This document shows, piece after piece, positions 35,199-43,048 of a DNA stretch of 64,000 nt. The notes beneath the pieces are model-generated. The model made no database searches. It was not told the DNA's origin and saw only the letters and a program-made list of their open reading frames with translations. Source of the stretch: Geobacillus kaustophilus (lineage in GTDB: Bacteria > Bacillota > Bacilli > Bacillales > Anoxybacillaceae). Every line of letters begins with the position of its first letter. The stretch's first letter is position 1. Both the position numbers and the translations under genes were made by a program. The DNA is taken from assembly GCF_000948285.1 (NCBI RefSeq), contig NZ_JYBP01000003.1, forward strand, positions 496,001 to 560,000, in the 5' to 3' direction.

Positions 35199-36017
35199 AT
35201 GAGTACGATGGCGGTGGTGGAGCGCCGAAAGGAGGACATTCCTTCGGCCCAGTTGGTGAAAAAAGAGGTCGTTTACGAAACGAATGGACTGAACGTATGG
35301 TATGGCGAGCATCATGCGTTAAAACATATTCACCTGTCTTTTTATGAACGCGAGATTACAGCGATTATCGGCCCGTCAGGATGCGGCAAGTCAACCTATA
35401 TCAAAACGCTCAATCGAATGATTGAGCTCATTCCAAACGTCCGGCTCGAAGGGGAGATTTTGTATCGCGGCCGCCGCATTTTTGACACGTCATACCCTGT
35501 TGAACAGCTGCGGACGCAAGTGGGCATGGTGTTTCAAAAGCCCAATCCGTTTCCAAAGTCGATTTATGACAACGTCGCCTATGGGCCGCGCATTCATGGG
35601 ATCCGCGACCGGCGGCGGCTCGATGAGATCGTCGAAAAAAGCTTGCGCCAAGCGGCGCTTTGGGAGGAAGTCAAAGATCGGCTTCATGAAAATGCTCTCG
35701 GTTTATCGGGCGGCCAACAGCAACGGCTGTGCATCGCCCGCTGTTTGGCCGTCGAGCCGGATGTCATTTTAATGGATGAACCGACATCAGCGCTCGATCC
35801 AATTTCGACAGCGAAGGTCGAGGAGTTGATGGGCGAGCTGAAAACAAAATACAGCATCATCATTGTCACGCATAATATGCAGCAGGCGGCCCGCATTTCT
35901 GATCGGACGGCGTTTTTCTTAAACGGAGAAGTCATTGAGTACGGCGAGACAAAAATGTTGTTTTCTCGCCCAGCTGATCAACGGACGGCGGATTATATCG
36001 CCGGGCGGTTCGGATAA
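35199..36017 (+). CDS. pstB: Phosphate ABC transporter ATP-binding protein PstB, detached from pstSCA
   Basis: A 272-residue ABC ATPase with Walker [10 protein letters not shown] (about 68-76), Q-loop [17 protein letters not shown] (the Pst type), signature LSGGQQQR, Walker [14 protein letters not shown] and H-loop THN. It powers PstCA. ATG 35199 follows AAAGGAG (35184-35190) by eight bases; an earlier ATG at 35181 overlaps the SD. Its own Pho box should co-express it with pstSCA. B. subtilis has two pstB copies at the end of one operon; here there is one, alone. Confidence 0.95.
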   Translation: MSTMAVVERRKEDIPSAQLVKKEVVYETNGLNVWYGEHHALKHIHLSFYEREITAIIGPSGCGKSTYIKTLNRMIELIPNVRLEGEILYRGRRIFDTSYPVEQLRTQVGMVFQKPNPFPKSIYDNVAYGPRIHGIRDRRRLDEIVEKSLRQAALWEEVKDRLHENALGLSGGQQQRLCIARCLAVEPDVILMDEPTSALDPISTAKVEELMGELKTKYSIIIVTHNMQQAARISDRTAFFLNGEVIEYGETKMLFSRPADQRTADYIAGRFG

Positions 36018-36120
36018 AAGCGGCCGGGTTGCGTCGGCAATGACGAACAAAAAGTTCGTTTCAAAAAAGGTGTGTTTCTTTCAAAAAAACGCGTTTGATG
36101 CGCAGACACAGCCTTAAGAA

Positions 36121-36153
36121 AAGGTGTCCCGATCCTTTGGGACACCTTCTTTC
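36121..36153. terminator. Bidirectional terminator after pstB
   Basis: AAGGTGTCCC (36121-36130) pairs with GGGACACCTT (36139-36148) before CTTTC; the next gene converges. Confidence 0.82.
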
Positions 36154-36154
36154 G

Positions 36155-36604
36155 TTATGGCTCGGCAATCAAACGGCCGATGGCTGCGTAGTCCATATCG
36201 CTCTTCACGTTGTAGACACCGGGGCGGATGGAGCGCGTCAGCCCATGTTGCTCCAAGTAGTCGTTGAAGGCGCGGGCGCTTTGAATGATGCCAGCCTCTT
36301 CAAGTTCGCGGGCAAATGTCTCTGGCGTATCTCCTTTCTTAATAACGAGTCGATAGACGTAAACGGTTTGCCCTGATGGTTCGGACATCTGCTTGGCCGA
36401 CGCTTTCGGAGCGGCGTTCGGCTGAGCGCTGCGGAGCTTGTCGTATTCTTCTTTCGCCACAGCGACAAGCCCGTGCTGCTTAAGAAACGCCTTGACTTCC
36501 GCTTCTGTCGGCGCAGCGGGGGGCGAGGCGTAATACGAAGCGCCGATAAGCGACGTAGATAACAGCAAACCGAAGGCGAAGGAACGAATCGAACGTTTGT
36601 TCAT
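36155..36604 (-). CDS. Exported protein with YceG/MltG-like N-terminal domain
   Basis: A 149-residue protein: signal/anchor helix (SFAFGLLLSTSLIGASYYA), a short region with a predicted helix (EAEVKAFLKQHGLVAVAKEEYDKL), a Ser/Ala/Pro linker, and a C-terminal part YRLVIKKGDTPETFARELEEAGIIQSARAFNDYLEQHGLTRSIRPGVYNVKSDMDY that looks like the LysM-like domain of the endolytic transglycosylase MltG. The catalytic MltG domain is absent, so it may bind glycan or act as a partner. Its start overlaps the stop of the gene upstream (ATGA). Confidence 0.75.
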   Translation of the reverse strand: MNKRSIRSFAFGLLLSTSLIGASYYASPPAAPTEAEVKAFLKQHGLVAVAKEEYDKLRSAQPNAAPKASAKQMSEPSGQTVYVYRLVIKKGDTPETFARELEEAGIIQSARAFNDYLEQHGLTRSIRPGVYNVKSDMDYAAIGRLIAEP

Positions 36605-36951
36605 ATCCGCAATCTCCTTACCGCCCGCTCGACTTCTGAGACGGTCAAACCTGTTTCGCGGGCGATGTCTTCGAGCGGGAATCCTTGTTTATGCAAAAAC
36701 AAGATGCGCCGATCGGCCGGCGGCAACGATCCGCCAAGCCGCGGCGAAGCGGACCGTTGTCGCTCTGGAATGAGGAGCTCCTCCTCGATGACTTGCAATC
36801 GCTTTTTAATCTGGTATGTTTCTTGCGCCAGCGAAACGGTCAAATGATCAATTTGTTCTTCGAGCGGTTTCAGTTCATCTTTAGCAAAAAAGGAAATAAC
36901 AACAAGAATAATGGCTAGAGCTGCCAAAGCGATGATCGCATATTCCACCAC
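36601..36951 (-). CDS. Membrane-anchored protein with coiled coil and HTH-like tail
   Basis: About 116 residues. An N-terminal helix VEYAIIALAALAIILVVISFFA is followed by a coiled-coil-like stretch ELKPLEEQIDHLTVSLAQETYQIKKRLQVIEEELLIP and a C-terminal motif RRILFLHKQGFPLEDIARETGLTVSEVERAVRRLRI that reads as a helix-turn-helix. I prefer GTG 36951, six bases after GGGGAGGG; ATG 36957 touches that SD and GTG 36972 precedes it. Translationally coupled to the MltG-like gene. Function unknown. Confidence 0.7.
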   Translation of the reverse strand: MVEYAIIALAALAIILVVISFFAKDELKPLEEQIDHLTVSLAQETYQIKKRLQVIEEELLIPERQRSASPRLGGSLPPADRRILFLHKQGFPLEDIARETGLTVSEVERAVRRLRI

Positions 36952-37029
36952 GTGCATCCCTCCCCTTTTCACTATACCATATCATTCTCTGCTTGTGGCG
37001 TTCTTATTGAAAAAGATGAAATTTAGTGG

Positions 37030-37058
37030 TGGAAATCGCCACAGAAAAATGGTATCAT
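37030..37058 (+). promoter_or_regulatory. Promoter candidate of rpmG
   Basis: TGGAAA (37030-37035), 17 bases, TATCAT (37053-37058), about 40 bases before the ATG. Confidence 0.45.
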
Positions 37059-37100
37059 AGAAAAGTCTGATTATATAAAGTTCGTTTGGAGGGAAAAAAG

Positions 37101-37250
37101 ATGCGTGTGAACATCACATTGGCATGCACAGAATGCGGCGAACGCAACTATATTACGTCGAAAAATAAACGCAACAACCCAGAACGTTTGGAATTGAAAA
37201 AATATTGCCCGCGCGATCGCAAAGTCACGTTGCACCGCGAAACGAAGTAA
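37101..37250 (+). CDS. rpmG: 50S ribosomal protein L33
   Basis: A 49-residue basic protein, [17 protein letters not shown] ... [19 protein letters not shown]. It keeps C9 and C12 of the first zinc knuckle but has CPRD instead of CPxC at the second, so it has only three cysteines. The same CPRD form is, as I recall, found in one of the B. subtilis L33 paralogues, so this is not decay. TTGGAGGG lies before ATG 37101. A second L33 copy probably exists elsewhere. Confidence 0.95.
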   Translation: MRVNITLACTECGERNYITSKNKRNNPERLELKKYCPRDRKVTLHRETK

Positions 37251-37303
37251 GCAGTGGGAAGATGATTCCTGCTGCTTTTTATCTTTATGGGAGGAAGGGG
37301 AAG

Positions 37304-37876
37304 ATGATGGACGGCAAACGGGAATGGCGCCAGCGCATGTTGAATCAGCTTCGGCAGCTTAAAGCGGCAGAAAAAGAGATGTACGATCGGCAAATCGCCG
37401 CTCATTTATATCGGTGGCCATTATGGCAAACGGCGCGGACGATCGCCATGACGGTGTCGAGAGAGACGGAAGTCAACACCTTGCCGATCATTGAGCAGGC
37501 GTGGCGGGAAGGAAAAACGGTCGGCGTCCCGAAATGCGATCCAAGGGCGAAAACGATGTCCTTTCGGCGGCTCGCGTCGTTTGCCCAGCTCGAAAAAGCG
37601 TACGCTGGATTGTTTGAGCCGATTGAAAAACAAACAACGCCGATCGACCGCGATGAGTTTGATCTCATCATTGTCCCAGGGGTCTGTTTTGCCAAAACCG
37701 GCTATCGGATCGGCTATGGCGGCGGGTATTACGACCGATATTTGCCGGGTGTTTCGGCGGTGACGGCAGCGCTGGCTTACTCCTTTCAAGTGATGGACGA
37801 CATTCCGGCTGAGGAGCATGATGTGCCGGTGAAATTCATTATTACTGATCAAGGAGTTCTTCACTGTGAGCGATGA
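37304..37876 (+). CDS. yqgN: 5-formyltetrahydrofolate cyclo-ligase
   Basis: A 190-residue enzyme that converts 5-formyl-THF to 5,10-methenyl-THF with ATP, returning a storage folate to one-carbon metabolism. The C-terminal signature GYRIGYGGGYYDRYL (about 146-160) and the basic N-terminal KREWRQRMLNQL pattern identify it. ATG 37304 lies after GGGAGGAAGGGGAAG; the frame reaches upstream into the rpmG end. Its 3' end overlaps the DUF92 gene by 11 bases. Confidence 0.92.
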   Translation: MMDGKREWRQRMLNQLRQLKAAEKEMYDRQIAAHLYRWPLWQTARTIAMTVSRETEVNTLPIIEQAWREGKTVGVPKCDPRAKTMSFRRLASFAQLEKAYAGLFEPIEKQTTPIDRDEFDLIIVPGVCFAKTGYRIGYGGGYYDRYLPGVSAVTAALAYSFQVMDDIPAEEHDVPVKFIITDQGVLHCER

Positions 37877-38639
37877 ATGGTGGTATATCGCGGTCTCTGC
37901 CCTCGCTGCCGGCGGCGGGTGGTTGTTGCGCTCGTTGTCCATATCAGGAGCGGCGGCAACCGTTGTCATTGGCGCAGCGGTTGGATGCGGCTTTTCATGG
38001 GGCGGAATATGGGTGTTAGGCTGCTTTTTTGTCAGCTCCAGCTTTTTTAGCCACATTGGAAAGCAACGCAAGGCAAAACTGTCTGAAAAATTGGCGAAAG
38101 GAGGGCGGCGCGATGCCATCCAAGTGCTGGCCAATGGCGGGGTGCCGGCTGTGTTGGCGCTATTGGCCGCTGTCCGCCCCGACCCGATTTGGGATGATCT
38201 GTTTGTTGTCGCCGTCGCTGCAGCGAACGCCGATACATGGGCGTCTGAAATCGGTTCTTTAAGCCCGTGGCCGCCTCGGGTTTGGCCGATCTTTCGGCCG
38301 GTGGAAGCCGGCACCTCAGGGGCTGTGACGCTCCTTGGCACGGCTGCTTCGTTTGCCGGCGCACTGTTTATTGCGGCTGTTGGCGTGTTTTTTCTCGACG
38401 TCCGGCCCCTTTTTACTCTTGCCTTTTTCGGTTGGCTCGGCAGCTGGTTCGATACGTGGCTTGGCGCGGCTTGGCAAGCGGCTTACCGCTGTCCGGCATG
38501 CGGGGCGACGACTGAGCGGAAACGGCATTGCGGGCAGGCGACCATTCATATGAAAGGCTGGCGGTGGCTTGACAATGATGCGGTAAACTTTCTGGCGGTC
38601 ATCGGCGCGGTGCTGGCCGTCTTCGTGCTGGCGCGTTAG
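37866..38639 (+). CDS. DUF92 family membrane protein
   Basis: A 257-residue protein with about six hydrophobic helices. Family landmarks: GCGFSWGGIWVLGCFFVSSSFFSHIGKQRKAKLSEKLAKGGRRDAIQVLANGGVPAVLAL (about 39-100) and ANADTWASEIGSLS (about 122-135), typical of DUF92/TMEM19 proteins, a family that includes plant phytyl-phosphate kinase VTE6. A short CPACG ... HCG motif near residue 205 resembles a zinc knuckle. Start GTG 37866 lies inside yqgN. The substrate in bacteria is unknown. Confidence 0.8.
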   Translation: MSDEWWYIAVSALAAGGGWLLRSLSISGAAATVVIGAAVGCGFSWGGIWVLGCFFVSSSFFSHIGKQRKAKLSEKLAKGGRRDAIQVLANGGVPAVLALLAAVRPDPIWDDLFVVAVAAANADTWASEIGSLSPWPPRVWPIFRPVEAGTSGAVTLLGTAASFAGALFIAAVGVFFLDVRPLFTLAFFGWLGSWFDTWLGAAWQAAYRCPACGATTERKRHCGQATIHMKGWRWLDNDAVNFLAVIGAVLAVFVLAR

Positions 38640-38716
38640 ACGCGCTCTGCTTCATATTTGGAGAGAAAAAGGGAAAAAGAATAACGAGCATGTCATAGGA
38701 TGAAGGAGGAACAACG

Positions 38717-38896
38717 ATGAATAAATGGTCGTACTCGCTGCTTGTCGTTGCCGCTGGATGTCTTGCTTACCGCTATCGCTACCGAATGGCCGCCTTCGCA
38801 TTGCGCGTTCCGTCATTGCGAAAGCAACTTGTCCGCTTTGCGCTTCACATTCCCCCCGTGCGCAACGCTCTTGTTTCGCAAATGTTGCGTCCATGA
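38717..38896 (+). CDS. yqgO: Small basic membrane protein, YqgO-like (59 residues)
   Basis: ATG 38717, with AAGGAGGAACAACG directly upstream, opens a 59-residue frame MNKWSYSLLVVAAGCLAYRYRYRM ... QLVRFALHIPPVRNALVSQMLRP. One short hydrophobic segment and a very basic remainder predict a membrane-associated peptide. Its place between DUF92 and the rhomboid gene corresponds to yqgO of B. subtilis. The symbol is given on position and size; the function is unknown. Confidence 0.65.
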   Translation: MNKWSYSLLVVAAGCLAYRYRYRMAAFALRVPSLRKQLVRFALHIPPVRNALVSQMLRP

Positions 38897-39058
38897 TGCG
38901 GCTGCGGTGAATCATTTTTGAAGAAGTCGGTTATGAAAAAACCGGCTGCGGCGGCCGGCGCCCGCCGGCCCATTCGCTCCGGTTTGCCGGACGGTCGATG
39001 AGTTGGCTTTGTTGCTGTTTGTCGGACTTGGCCTCGCCAGGGAAAGGGAGAGGAGAAC

Positions 39059-40231
39059 GTGATTGGAACGATGGATGTACTGTTTTGGCAGCTTGTTCAG
39101 CGTTTGTCTCGCGGCGGCTACCACATCGTGCGGATGTCTGAGCAGGCCGATGAAGTATGGCTGGAATCAAACCATTGGCGTCGCCCAACACTCATCCGCC
39201 TCGTGCGCGCTGATTTTGATTGGAGCCGATCGTTGCGCCTTGATATGGAATATACATGGCAATTCGTTCAGCAAATGAGGGGATGGAATTTCAGCAAAGC
39301 GGGCCGGGTCATCAATGTTTATGTGGCGGTGTATCCGCCGGTTGACGATTGGGAATTTCTTGTCGCCGAGCCGTTGCCGCTCTCTGGAGTGTCCGATGGC
39401 GTGCTTCATACGCTCCTCCTTCACAGCGGCAATATGGGGGACGTGCTGTCGCGGCTTGCGGAGATGACGGGCGTTGCGCTCCATTTTGAGCCGCCTGTGG
39501 AAACGTCCGATCCGTTTGCTGCCGCCGAGCGCTTAAAGCGCGAGGTGGTCCGCGAATGGCGGCGCCGCCGTGAGGAGGAACGGCGCATTTTTGAGTATGG
39601 CAAGCCGATGTTCACCCGGCTGTTCATCGTTGTGCAGGTTGCGATGTTTTTGGTTCTCGAATGGAGCGGCGGGAGCACGAATCCGGATGTGTTGATCCAC
39701 TACGGCGCCAAATTCAATCCGCTCATTGAGGCGGGAGAATGGTGGCGGCTGTTGACGCCAATGTTTTTGCATATTGGTTTTTTGCATCTGTTGACAAACA
39801 CTCTTGCTTTGCATTATTTAGGGATAACAGTTGAGCGGCTATACGGCTCGCTTCGCTTTTTGTTCATTTACGTAACGGCCGGATTTTTCGGAGCGCTGGC
39901 GAGTTTTTTGTTTACACCATCATTATCGGCCGGCGCGTCGGGAGCCATTTTCGGGCTATTCGGGGCTCTTCTTTACTTCGGCACTGTCTACCGGCATTTA
40001 TTTTTTCGGACGATGGGGATGAACGTCATCAGTTTAATCATCGTCAACCTGTTGTTTGGCTTGCTTGTTCCTGGCATCGACAACGCCGGCCATATCGGCG
40101 GACTGGTTGGCGGTTTTTTGGCGGCTGGCGTCGTTCATTTGCCAAAACACACCGCTTTAGGGCGGCAGGCGGGAGCGTTGGCGGTGTCGGCGCTGCTTGT
40201 CGCCGCTGGCTTATGGATCGGATTTCGGTAA
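39059..40231 (+). CDS. gluP: Rhomboid intramembrane serine protease GluP (YqgP)
   Basis: A 390-residue rhomboid. The first 170 residues form a soluble cytoplasmic domain; seven hydrophobic helices follow. The catalytic dyad is Ser 294 in AGASGAIFG and His 345 in GHIGGLVGG; the HIGFLHLLTNTLALHYLG region (about 238-255) is the usual L1/TM2 part. B. subtilis YqgP cleaves membrane substrates such as the Mg transporter MgtE with FtsH. GTG 39059 has AGGAG three bases and GGGAG eight bases upstream. Confidence 0.92.
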   Translation: MIGTMDVLFWQLVQRLSRGGYHIVRMSEQADEVWLESNHWRRPTLIRLVRADFDWSRSLRLDMEYTWQFVQQMRGWNFSKAGRVINVYVAVYPPVDDWEFLVAEPLPLSGVSDGVLHTLLLHSGNMGDVLSRLAEMTGVALHFEPPVETSDPFAAAERLKREVVREWRRRREEERRIFEYGKPMFTRLFIVVQVAMFLVLEWSGGSTNPDVLIHYGAKFNPLIEAGEWWRLLTPMFLHIGFLHLLTNTLALHYLGITVERLYGSLRFLFIYVTAGFFGALASFLFTPSLSAGASGAIFGLFGALLYFGTVYRHLFFRTMGMNVISLIIVNLLFGLLVPGIDNAGHIGGLVGGFLAAGVVHLPKHTALGRQAGALAVSALLVAAGLWIGFR

Positions 40232-40236
40232 ACGCC

Positions 40237-40274
40237 CCCACTTCGCTTTGTTTGAAGTGGGAGGCCTCTTTTCG
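40237..40274 (+). terminator. Terminator after gluP
   Basis: CCCACTTC (40237-40244) pairs with GAAGTGGG (40254-40261), then a pyrimidine-rich tail. Confidence 0.72.
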
Positions 40275-40281
40275 AAATGTG

Positions 40282-41145
40282 TTAAAGAAGTTGCACGAGC
40301 ATCACTTTTTCCCCGGTTTTCGCTTCAATGAGAACGAAGAGCCTGCTGTAATCTTTGCGAATGAGAATGAGCGGCACCGTGCTGCCGATTGGCGAGAGGA
40401 TGGCTCCATCCTCTTTTTTGATGCCGAGAATGTACGACTTGTACAATCCTTCCCAGAGACGGCCGATGACGGTTTGCGTTTTTGCTGTTGACAACCCAGG
40501 CAACGGTTGTTCCGTGTAGGCGACGAGCTCCGGCAAATAAAGGGCGTAATAATCTTTCTTTGACAAAGAAAAGTGGGTGAGCAGCTCGTCCGCTTTATGA
40601 CGGAGAAATTCATTCGTGGCTTTGTTCAAGACGCGCTGCCATTCGCGCTCGTCATCTGTTCTGGGCCGCCGGAACGATGTGAGCGGATGATATGGCGAGT
40701 CAATGACATACAAATAGCTGCTTGACATCGTTTGGCTGCTTGTGATGTTCTCTCCTGTATGCAGCTCGCCGTGATGGAACGAGACGGCTTGAAAAAAGCG
40801 GCTGTCCCGCATCCGGACCGTCTTTTCTATGTCGATCGCATCCGTGTTCGTTTTCCATTTTGACAGCACATCGGCCAAGCGGCCATCGGCAAACAACAAC
40901 GAGACGTCCTGACGCAAATAGACGCGGCGGTTTAAAATGGAGGCGGCTGACCAGCGAAGCGTGTAGCGTCCGGGTTCATTGCCGCCCTCAAGCGCCAGCG
41001 ATGTTTTCGCTTCGATGAACGCCGCTTCGCGATCAAGCGGGAAAAACTTGATCGTTTCAGCGGTCTGATCGTGCTCCCACAGCGAGGCGAGCGCGGCGGC
41101 AAGGAAAAAAGCAAGCGCCATGAAGGGGATCATCCATCGTTTCAT
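40282..41145 (-). CDS. Hypothetical exported protein (287 residues)
   Basis: I do not recognise the family. An N-terminal signal or anchor (WMIPFMALAFFLAAALASL) is followed by an extracytoplasmic domain with no obvious catalytic motif; recurrent aromatic segments include RYTLRWSAASILNRRVYLRQDVSLLFADGRLADVLSKWK and SSSYLYVIDSPYHPLTSFRRP. The last 70 residues (IGRLWEGLYKSYILGIKKEDGAILSPIGSTVPLILIRKD) look like a beta-rich domain. ATG 41145 follows GGGAGGATGTC. It lies alone on the minus strand beside a germination gene and could be spore- or envelope-related. Confidence 0.7.
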   Translation of the reverse strand: MKRWMIPFMALAFFLAAALASLWEHDQTAETIKFFPLDREAAFIEAKTSLALEGGNEPGRYTLRWSAASILNRRVYLRQDVSLLFADGRLADVLSKWKTNTDAIDIEKTVRMRDSRFFQAVSFHHGELHTGENITSSQTMSSSYLYVIDSPYHPLTSFRRPRTDDEREWQRVLNKATNEFLRHKADELLTHFSLSKKDYYALYLPELVAYTEQPLPGLSTAKTQTVIGRLWEGLYKSYILGIKKEDGAILSPIGSTVPLILIRKDYSRLFVLIEAKTGEKVMLVQLL

Positions 41146-41270
41146 GACATCCTCCCGGATTGGACAAGGTTTTCACCAATATATGCATCACAAGGAACAT
41201 TTATGTATGAATTTCATCATGCTTGTCTATGATGGGGAGTATACAGTGCAAACGATGCAGGGGGATGACG

Positions 41271-42734
41271 ATGGAGAAACAGATGCCCAAACGCCTGGCG
41301 TCCCGTCGCCTTCATGACAATGCATCCTATTTAGCCGAACGGCTTGGAGTCGGGAAGAGCTTCGATGTCATTCGCCTTGACGTCGAATATGGCGGCCGGG
41401 CGATGGCGTTGTTTATGATTGACGGATTTGTCAAAGACGATATTTTGCATTATTTGATGAGATATTTGTCCCGGATTGAGGAACACGAACTGGACGTTCA
41501 CCCGCTTGAGAAGCTCCTGAAAAAATATCTTCCGTACGTCGAGATCGGGCAGACAGACGACTTGGAAGAAGCGGCCGCGATGGTGCTTGCCGGGCCGACC
41601 GCGCTTGTTGTTGATGGGGTGGATCGGGTTATTTTGATTGACGCCCGCACGTATCCGGTGCGCGGGCCGCAAGAGCCGGACACGGAACGGGTCGTACGCG
41701 GGGCGCGCGACGGTTTTGTCGAGACAATCGTCTTTAACACCGCGCTCATTCGCCGCCGCGTCCGCGACCCTTCTTTGCGCATGGAGTACGTGCAGGTGGC
41801 GCGGCGCTCGAAGACCGATATTTGCATTTGCTATATCGAGGAAATCGCCGACCCAGAACTCGTTCGCCGCGTTCGGGAATCGATTACCGCCATTGACACA
41901 GACGGGCTGGTTATGGCTGAGAAAACGGTGGAAGAGTTTATTTCCGGCCGGCATTGGAATCCGTACCCAGTTATCCGCTATACGGAACGCCCCGATACGG
42001 CAGCGGCCCATTTGTATGAAGGCCATGTGCTTGTGATCGTCGATGGATCGCCAAGTGTCATGATTACCCCAGCAACGTTTTGGCATCATTTGCAGCACGC
42101 TGAAGAGTACCGGAATAAGCCGATCATCGGGGCGTATTTGCGGCTCGTCCGCTTTCTGGCCGTTTGGGTGTCGGTGTTTTTACTGCCGCTTTGGTATTTG
42201 CTCATGATTGAGCCGGAACTGCTGCCGGATCCGCTCCAGTTTTTGGGGAAGGCCAAATTGGGAGACATTCCGCTGTTTGCACAAATTTTGATGATTGAAA
42301 TCGGGATGGATATGCTGCGAATGGCCGCCATTCATACACCGTCTTCGCTGGCGACCGCGCTCGGCCTCGTCGCCGCGCTTATGATCGGCGGCATCGCGGT
42401 GGAAGTTGGACTCTTTTCCAATGAAGTGATTTTGTATTTTTCTGTTACGGCCATTGGTACGTTTGCGACGCCCAGCTATGAAATGAGCTTGGCGAACCGG
42501 CTCGTCCGCATTGCCTTGCTCATTTTGTCCGGCCTGTTCGGCCTGTACGGTTATGTCATCGGCATCACCGTTTGGATCCTTGCCTTGGCGCGGATGACGT
42601 CATTTGGCGTTCCGTACTTATGGCCGTTCATCCCGTTCTCCTACCGAGCGATGCGCGACGTGCTCATCCGGTCGCCGATGCCGCTCAAAAACCGGCGGCC
42701 GGCGATTCTTCACCCGCGCGACCCTGACCGCTGA
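41271..42734 (+). CDS. GerA-family spore germination protein, SpoVAF-like (orphan)
   Basis: A 487-residue protein of the GerAA/SpoVAF family: a cytoplasmic N-terminal domain (about 1-290) with the conserved VRGARDGFVETIVFNTALIRRRVRDPSLRME and VARRSKTDICICYIEEIADPELV, followed by five membrane helices (about 295-460) with SSLATALGLVAALMIGGIAVEVGLFSNEVI. The N-terminal start, short tail and ending NRRPAILHPRDPDR favour SpoVAF, which with SpoVAEa aids dipicolinate release. No gerB, gerC or spoVA genes lie nearby. ATG 41271 follows AGGGGGATGACG. Confidence 0.85.
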   Translation: MEKQMPKRLASRRLHDNASYLAERLGVGKSFDVIRLDVEYGGRAMALFMIDGFVKDDILHYLMRYLSRIEEHELDVHPLEKLLKKYLPYVEIGQTDDLEEAAAMVLAGPTALVVDGVDRVILIDARTYPVRGPQEPDTERVVRGARDGFVETIVFNTALIRRRVRDPSLRMEYVQVARRSKTDICICYIEEIADPELVRRVRESITAIDTDGLVMAEKTVEEFISGRHWNPYPVIRYTERPDTAAAHLYEGHVLVIVDGSPSVMITPATFWHHLQHAEEYRNKPIIGAYLRLVRFLAVWVSVFLLPLWYLLMIEPELLPDPLQFLGKAKLGDIPLFAQILMIEIGMDMLRMAAIHTPSSLATALGLVAALMIGGIAVEVGLFSNEVILYFSVTAIGTFATPSYEMSLANRLVRIALLILSGLFGLYGYVIGITVWILALARMTSFGVPYLWPFIPFSYRAMRDVLIRSPMPLKNRRPAILHPRDPDR

Positions 42735-42739
42735 CGCAG

Positions 42740-42826
42740 GTGCTGATTTTAGCGCTTGCGTTTTTTGTCTTGACGGCCGCGGCCGTTTGCCGCTACATTA
42801 AAAGAGGAAAAAAGGAGCATGAATGA
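42740..42826 (+). CDS. Possible 28-residue single-helix membrane peptide
   Basis: GTG 42740 opens a short frame, MLILALAFFVLTAAAVCRYI then KRGKKEHE, that ends at TGA 42826 and overlaps the yqgQ start in ATGA style. A hydrophobic helix followed by a positive tail is what a real small membrane protein would look like, and the frame fills the gap between the germination gene and yqgQ exactly. There is no clear SD; coupling from the gene eight bases upstream would be needed. It could be chance. Confidence 0.4.
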   Translation: MLILALAFFVLTAAAVCRYIKRGKKEHE

Positions 42827-43041
42827 TGATGAAGACGGTATACGACGTTCAGCAGCTGTTGAAACGGTTTGGCACGATCATTTACGTGGGCGACCGGCTC
42901 GCTGATTTGGAGCTGATGGAAGAGGAAGTGAAAGAGCTGTACCAGTCCCAGCTGATTGATGCGAAACAGCTGCAAGCCGCTTTGTTTATTTTGCGGCACG
43001 AAGCGCAAATGGAGCGGGAAAAACGGATGAAAAAAGGATGA
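42823..43041 (+). CDS. yqgQ: YqgQ family small protein
   Basis: A 72-residue (or 71 from the second ATG at 42826) helical, acidic-then-basic protein: VYDVQQLLKRFGTIIYVGDRLADLELMEEEVKELYQSQLID ... REKRMKKG. It matches the DUF910/YqgQ family in size and in lying directly before glcK. Known structures are three-helix bundles that may bind nucleic acid, but the function is unknown. AAGGAG precedes a triple ATG, so the exact start is uncertain by up to two codons. Confidence 0.88.
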   Translation: MMMKTVYDVQQLLKRFGTIIYVGDRLADLELMEEEVKELYQSQLIDAKQLQAALFILRHEAQMEREKRMKKG

Positions 43042-43048
43042 GGATGCA

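Noticed and set aside
36155-36604. Complete MltG lytic transglycosylase
   Set aside because: Only the LysM-like N-terminal domain pattern is present; the catalytic domain with its Glu is missing and the protein is 149 residues.
37101-37250. L33 as a broken zinc-protein gene
   Set aside because: The CPRD form, with three cysteines, is also found in a normal B. subtilis L33 paralogue as I recall it, so there is no sign of decay.
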